Source: Arthrobacter sp. ov118 (lineage in GTDB: Bacteria; Actinomycetota; Actinomycetes; Actinomycetales; Micrococcaceae). Taken from it: 64,000 nucleotides of DNA. The notes beneath the pieces were generated by a model, which was not told the DNA's origin, made no database searches, and saw only the letters and a list, made by a program, of their open reading frames with translations. This document shows, piece after piece, positions 60,254 to 64,000 of this stretch. Numbering within the stretch: position 1 is the stretch's first letter; each line of letters begins with the position of its first letter. Location of the stretch: NCBI RefSeq assembly GCF_900116495.1, contig NZ_FPAY01000002.1:248001-312000 (forward strand), in the 5' to 3' direction. Position numbers and translations under genes: made by a program.

Positions 60254-60448
60254 ATGAAGGCAGCCGCAGGGGACCGCATCACCATCAGGGGGACCACGGT
60301 CGAGTCCACGGACCGGCACGGTCTGATCCTTGAGGTAAAGGGGACCGACGGTGCGCCGCCGTACCACGTCAGGTTCGACGACGGCCACGAGACCATCATT
60401 TTTCCCGGTGGGGACTTCGTCGTCGAACGGAACGAAGGCGGCCCGTAA
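60254..60448 (+). CDS. DUF1918 domain protein
   Basis: The start at ATG 60254 (AGGTGA upstream) gives 64 residues opening MKAAAGDRITIRGTTVESTD. An in-frame ATG at 60239 is less likely. The small beta-barrel has GLILEVKGTDGAPPYHVRFD and ETIIFPGGDFVVER, the standard DUF1918 blocks, an SH3-like fold whose role is unknown. It is common in actinobacteria. The SRPBCC gene follows 67 nt later in the same direction. Confidence 0.88.
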   Translation: MKAAAGDRITIRGTTVESTDRHGLILEVKGTDGAPPYHVRFDDGHETIIFPGGDFVVERNEGGP

Positions 60449-60515
60449 AGAAGGCCTGCCAGCGGCAACAGCACGGCGACGAGGGCTATGCGCGTGGTTC
60501 CCCTAGGATTGCGGC

Positions 60516-60983
60516 ATGTCAACCTATGAAGTTACTCGCAGCGCTGTCATTCCCGCACCGGCCGAGGATATCTATCCGCTGGTCAACAGCTTCCACGAAT
60601 GGACCAAGTGGTCTCCGTGGGAGGCGGTTGACCCTGCCATGGAACGGAGCTATTCCGGCAGCGACTCCGGCGCGGGGGCCAGGTACGCCTGGAGCGGCAA
60701 CCGCAAGGCCGGCTCCGGGACGATGGAAATTGTCGACACGGCTGAGCCGCGCAGCATCAAGATCCGCCTGGAGTTCACCAAGCCCTTCAAAGCGGTCAAC
60801 CCGACCAGTTTCACGTTCACCCCCTCGGCCAGCGGCACCGAGGTCACGTGGACCATGACCGGTGAGAACAAGGGCATCGGCAAAGTCTTCGCCCTGTTCA
60901 TGAACATGGACAAGATGGTCGGTGCCGACTTCGAGAGGGGCCTGGCCGCGCTCGCGGGCGCCGTCGCACAGCGCAAAGCTTAA
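60516..60983 (+). CDS. SRPBCC/START-like ligand-binding protein
   Basis: This 155-residue protein has the helix-grip fold pattern: SAVIPAPAEDIYPLVNSFHE, WTKWSPWEAVDPAMERSYSG, TMEIVDTAEPRSIKIRLEFT and a C-terminal helix FERGLAALAGAVAQ. Related proteins bind hydrophobic ligands or act as polyketide cyclases. No partner pathway is visible. AGGATT precedes ATG 60516. Confidence 0.85.
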   Translation: MSTYEVTRSAVIPAPAEDIYPLVNSFHEWTKWSPWEAVDPAMERSYSGSDSGAGARYAWSGNRKAGSGTMEIVDTAEPRSIKIRLEFTKPFKAVNPTSFTFTPSASGTEVTWTMTGENKGIGKVFALFMNMDKMVGADFERGLAALAGAVAQRKA

Positions 60984-61039
60984 GACAGCGCAGAGCCTGA
61001 GCAGAACGCCGGACAGTCCTGGGAGGCGGGCCGGCCGGA

Positions 61040-62074
61040 CTACTCGTTGGTGCGGATGAGTTCGGGATGATGGATCCGGGCGACCTCCGGATGCGCCCGC
61101 AGCCACCCTTTCAGCACGTTGGCGCCGTAGGAGGCGAGCATTGGATTGTGCGGATCATCGGAGATTCCCCGGGACCACGCTGCGAGGGCGGGCGGCAGGG
61201 GCACCGGATCGATGACCGCATCAAGGCGGGATGACCAGAAGAAGGGGACCGTGTAGCGGTCGACGCCGGGCGGGGGAGCCTCCACCCGGTGGATCGTGGC
61301 CGCCAGGTAGCCCTGGGTAGCAACTTCGAGCATTTCACCGAGATTGACCACCAGGGCCCCCGGAATAGGCTCCACAGGAATCCAGGTGTCGCTGCCCGGC
61401 GGGAGCACCTCCAGGCCGCCGACCTGATCCTGGAGCAACAACGTGACGAATCCGTAGTCGGCGTGCGCACCGACGCCCTGCCGGCCGGCATCGGCGACGA
61501 CGCCGCCGACATAGTGGACAAGCTTGGCCATCCAGGCAGGGGAGCCTTGGAACGGTTCGGCGAAGTAGTCTTCCGGCAGTTCCAGCGACACGGCAATGGC
61601 GGCCAGCAATTCCGCGCCGACGCGGGACATCCGCTCCGCCCAGGCCATGCATACGGGCCGCAGCTCAGGCAAAGCCTGGTCCGGCAGCAGGTTGGGCCCT
61701 TGTACCAGCCAATAGGGTTGATCCGGAGGGTAGTGGTCGACGGCGGGGCGTTCCGGTCCGAAATCAAGCTGCTCGCGGGCGTCGGGCCGGCCCCTTGTGA
61801 CTTCGTGGCCCAAGCGTGTGTAGCCGCGGAAATGTGGTGACAGCCGGTTGTCCAGCTCCAGCCTGGATTCCAGCGGGAGTTCGAAGAACCGCCGGGTGAC
61901 ATCAAAAAGTTGGTCCACCTCGGCCATATCGGCCCCGTAGCCAGTCAGCTGGAAGAAGCCCACGCGGTGCGACGCGTCGCGTAAGGCCTCCACAAAGCCG
62001 GGGTCAAAGGCTCCGTCCTGGCGCCTGGCTGCGCTGAGATCCAGAAGCGGAATGGCATCCGGTGCTGCGTTCAT
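61040..62074 (-). CDS. 2-oxoglutarate/Fe(II)-dependent oxygenase (isopenicillin-N-synthase-like)
   Basis: A 344-residue protein with the double-stranded beta-helix iron site: His204-x-Asp206 in GAHADYGFVTLLLQDQVGGL and His262 in AATIHRVEAP. The 2-oxoglutarate-binding arginine is likely in DRYTVPFFWSS. The N-terminal DIOX_N region (IPLLDLSAARRQDGAFDPGF) and PHFRGYTRLGHEVTRGRPD are typical of this family, as in ethylene-forming enzyme and gibberellin or flavonoid oxidases. It probably hydroxylates a small molecule; the substrate cannot be given. Confidence 0.88.
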   Translation of the reverse strand: MNAAPDAIPLLDLSAARRQDGAFDPGFVEALRDASHRVGFFQLTGYGADMAEVDQLFDVTRRFFELPLESRLELDNRLSPHFRGYTRLGHEVTRGRPDAREQLDFGPERPAVDHYPPDQPYWLVQGPNLLPDQALPELRPVCMAWAERMSRVGAELLAAIAVSLELPEDYFAEPFQGSPAWMAKLVHYVGGVVADAGRQGVGAHADYGFVTLLLQDQVGGLEVLPPGSDTWIPVEPIPGALVVNLGEMLEVATQGYLAATIHRVEAPPPGVDRYTVPFFWSSRLDAVIDPVPLPPALAAWSRGISDDPHNPMLASYGANVLKGWLRAHPEVARIHHPELIRTNE

Positions 62075-62114
62075 GACTGCAAACTACCACCACCGCTTTC
62101 ACTACTGAACTGTC

Positions 62115-62153
62115 TACTGCGTGAACGGCCTACTGGGTGAACGGCCTACTGGG
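62115..62153. repeat. 16-bp tandem repeat, two and a half copies
   Basis: Units 62115-62130 and 62131-62146 (TACTG-GTGAACGGCC, one mismatch) and a partial third lie between the oxygenase start and the phosphoesterase start. No reading frame. Confidence 0.75.
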
Positions 62154-62338
62154 CGTTTTACTGACCGGTCCAGTGAACAGTCCGCCGGTTCCGGTTCTTC
62201 CAACGGTGCGAAAACATCCGGGCCTTTTCCCAGCCACTCTCTAGGCCGTTCACCGGTTTTCCGGATGACGGTGTGTAAGAGTTCAACCACTGGAGCCACC
62301 AATGCCATGCTGATCGGGTCAATCAGAAAGCTGGAACC

Positions 62339-63481
62339 ATGAGCTGCTGCAACGCTACGAAGACGGCGCGTCGAATCACCAAGGGGCTGCTTGTCGCAGC
62401 GCTCCTGCTCGTCTCGGCTGCAGCGTGCGTGCCCGTGCCGCCTGGCGGCGGTCCAGGCCCCACGGCCGGGGGCAGCGCGGGCCCAACGGCCGGCGGCGGC
62501 GCTGGCGGGCAGGCCGCCGCCAAGCCGGGGCACGTGTTCGTGATCAACCTTGAGAACAAGGGCTACAACGAAGTGTGGGGCGCCGATTCCCGGGCCACGT
62601 ACCTTTCGCAGACGCTCCGCAGCCAGGGCGTCCTGTTGTCCCAGTACTACGGGATCGCCCACAACTCCAACCCGAACTACCTCGCCCAAATCTCCGGGCA
62701 GGCTTCCAATGCCATGACCCGGCGCGACTGCCCCACCTACGCCGCATTCCGGCAAACAGGGACTGCCGCGTTGGGACAGGTGGAGGGAACCGGCTGTGTT
62801 TATCCGGAATCGGTCCCCACGGTTGCCGGGCAACTCAGTGCGGCCGGCAAGACCTGGAAGGCCTACATGGAGGACATGGGAATGTCATGCCGGCATCCCG
62901 AACTTGGCGCGAAGGACGGCAGCCAGGGCGCCAAGGTGGGCGACGAGTACGCTACGCGGCATAATCCGTTCGTGTACTTCGAGTCCATCACCTCGTCGCC
63001 GGACTGCCAAAGCAACGTGGTGGACTATGGCGAACTCGCCGGTGACCTCCGCTCCGTGGAGACCACACCGAATCTGTCCTATATCTCGCCGAACCTCTGT
63101 AATGACGGCCACGACAACCCCTGTGTCGATGGCAGCCCCGGGGGTCTGACGGCAGCCGACAGCTGGCTGAGCCGGCAAATCCCGGCGATCCTGGACTCCC
63201 CGGCCTTCAGGCGGGACGGGATGCTGGTCATCACCTTTGATGAAGCCGAGGGCAAGACAGTGGGACCATCAGAGCTGGTGCCCGGCGGGACTGCCGGCGG
63301 CAGGATCGGGGCACTGGTCCTCTCGCCATTCACCCGTGGCGGCACGACGGCGGACCGGCCTTACAACCATTTCAGCCTCCTGGCCAGCATCGAAGACGCG
63401 TTTTCGCTGCCGCGCCTCGGGTACGCCGGCGCGCCAGGCCTGGACAGCTTCGGCACGGACGTCTTCAACGGCCGCCCCTGA
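62339..63481 (+). CDS. Surface phosphoesterase lipoprotein (acid phosphatase/PLC-like)
   Basis: The protein has 380 residues. A lipoprotein signal (GLLVAALLLVSAAACVP) and a Gly/Pro linker precede a phosphoesterase-family domain: HVFVINLENKGYNEVWGADS, LLSQYYGIAHNSNPNYLAQI, YISPNLCNDGHDNPC and DGMLVITFDEAEGK. These are the blocks of phospholipase C-type and acid-phosphatase AcpA-like enzymes, which use a threonine or serine nucleophile with acidic metal ligands. It probably releases phosphate from phospho-compounds outside the cell. Another phosphoesterase-fold gene lies just beyond, convergent. Confidence 0.87.
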   Translation: MSCCNATKTARRITKGLLVAALLLVSAAACVPVPPGGGPGPTAGGSAGPTAGGGAGGQAAAKPGHVFVINLENKGYNEVWGADSRATYLSQTLRSQGVLLSQYYGIAHNSNPNYLAQISGQASNAMTRRDCPTYAAFRQTGTAALGQVEGTGCVYPESVPTVAGQLSAAGKTWKAYMEDMGMSCRHPELGAKDGSQGAKVGDEYATRHNPFVYFESITSSPDCQSNVVDYGELAGDLRSVETTPNLSYISPNLCNDGHDNPCVDGSPGGLTAADSWLSRQIPAILDSPAFRRDGMLVITFDEAEGKTVGPSELVPGGTAGGRIGALVLSPFTRGGTTADRPYNHFSLLASIEDAFSLPRLGYAGAPGLDSFGTDVFNGRP

Positions 63482-63549
63482 CGATCCGGGACGGACACCA
63501 TCACGGAACCCATAGGGACCCGGTGACGTAACCCCACAACAGGACTCCG

Positions 63550-64000
63550 CTATGGTGCCGCCACGGAACCGTGTCCGTTTCCGTTTCCGGTCGCCTCCTG
63601 GCCGTATTCGGCCGAGATCAGGATGGGGAGGTGGTCCGAGGCCCCACGGGGCAGGGTCTCCACACTTTCGATTTCCAGTCCCAGGGACGTGGCGAAGTCG
63701 AAGTGGCCCTTGAAGACCTTGTACCGGGTGTAGGTCCTGCGGTCGCTGAGCGAAAGCTCGTAGCCGGCGTCCTTCATCTGCTCTGTCAGCGACTTGGTGA
63801 AAAACGGATAGTTGAAGTCACCGACCATCAGCGACATCAGGCCGTCGCCCATGCTGAGCAGCTCGCCGTGGGCTGCATGGATTTGGTTCCGCCGCAGCGA
63901 GTTCGACGCCGTCAGCGGTGCGGCGTGGAAGGAGGCGATGACGAGCTCGTGGTCCGTCTCGTTGTCCGTTACCCGGGTTCCGATGAGCCGCTCATGTGCA
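63550..64000 (-). CDS. Endonuclease/exonuclease/phosphatase-family protein (5' end outside window)
   Basis: The minus-strand frame is open to the window edge, so the N-terminus is missing; 149 residues are visible. The visible part shows EEP-superfamily motifs: ELVIASFHAAPLTAS, the G-D-F-N motif in SLMVGDFNYPF, and the terminal SDHLPILI with its metal-binding aspartate and histidine. These enzymes cut phosphodiester bonds, in DNA repair, RNA decay or signalling, or act on phosphoinositides. The exact substrate is undefined. Confidence 0.85.
   Translation of the reverse strand, partial: AHERLIGTRVTDNETDHELVIASFHAAPLTASNSLRRNQIHAAHGELLSMGDGLMSLMVGDFNYPFFTKSLTEQMKDAGYELSLSDRRTYTRYKVFKGHFDFATSLGLEIESVETLPRGASDHLPILISAEYGQEATGNGNGHGSVAAP

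Overview
This 64 kb window is chromosomal DNA from a high-GC, mycothiol-type actinobacterium. It is most likely an Arthrobacter/Pseudarthrobacter-like member of the Micrococcaceae. The clues are a class Ib nrdEF pair, a DUF222/13E12 HNH protein, mycothiol-transferase-like DinB folds, a type II NADH dehydrogenase, actinobacterial Pol IV, LGFP repeats, and a c-di-AMP (ydaO-type) riboswitch ahead of a cell-wall hydrolase. The genus is inferred from the sequence alone. I saw no rRNA, tRNA, CRISPR array, prophage or intact insertion sequence.

Layout. 1-3 kb: the end of nrdE, then nrdF, separated by a perfect hairpin and closed by a strong terminator. 3-4.2 kb: a decayed patch with a broken DUF4230 gene and a DUF898-like fragment. 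4.2-12 kb: CPBP protease, spore-photoproduct-lyase-family radical SAM protein, aminoglycoside-phosphotransferase-fold protein, DNA polymerase IV, a disordered protein, NDH-2 and a reductase gene next to an IS30 relic. 12-19 kb: secreted gamma-glutamyltransferase, 13E12 protein, the DUF1326/DUF2182 pair and a DUF2087 protein, whose 3' end is also present as a relic beside dinB. 19-28.5 kb: alpha-amylase-family enzyme, M1 peptidase, an unknown membrane/coiled-coil pair, 5'-3' exonuclease, DinB-fold protein, PAP2 phosphatase, and a TetR-EamA operon with a 28-bp palindromic operator.

28.5-31.2 kb: the methionine importer metNIQ. 31.5-38.5 kb: a membrane protein with conserved-looking histidines, an HtrA-type protease, a cupredoxin lipoprotein, a beta-helix protein, a mycothiol-transferase-like protein, a class V aminotransferase and a DedA protein. 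38.7-46.6 kb is a cell-envelope/secretome block: a 1195-residue propeller-ASH-LGFP protein, a SnoaL-like protein, a Tat lipoprotein dienelactone hydrolase, and two convergent paralogous GH16 lipoproteins flanking a small gene. 46.8-53 kb: AlkD-like protein, cation/proton antiporter, riboswitch-controlled NlpC/P60 hydrolase, RibD/DHFR-fold reductase, a beta-lactamase-fold protein and a secreted unknown. 53.1-60 kb: a three-gene operon of two heavy-metal-type RND permeases around a miniature adaptor lipoprotein, which is the most unusual system in the window. 60-64 kb: DUF1918, SRPBCC, a 2-oxoglutarate/Fe(II) oxygenase, an acid-phosphatase-like phosphoesterase and a truncated endonuclease/exonuclease/phosphatase.

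Most genes are single units or short operons, with much secreted and envelope functionality and several decayed gene fragments. The window looks like an accessory-rich part of a free-living soil actinobacterial chromosome.
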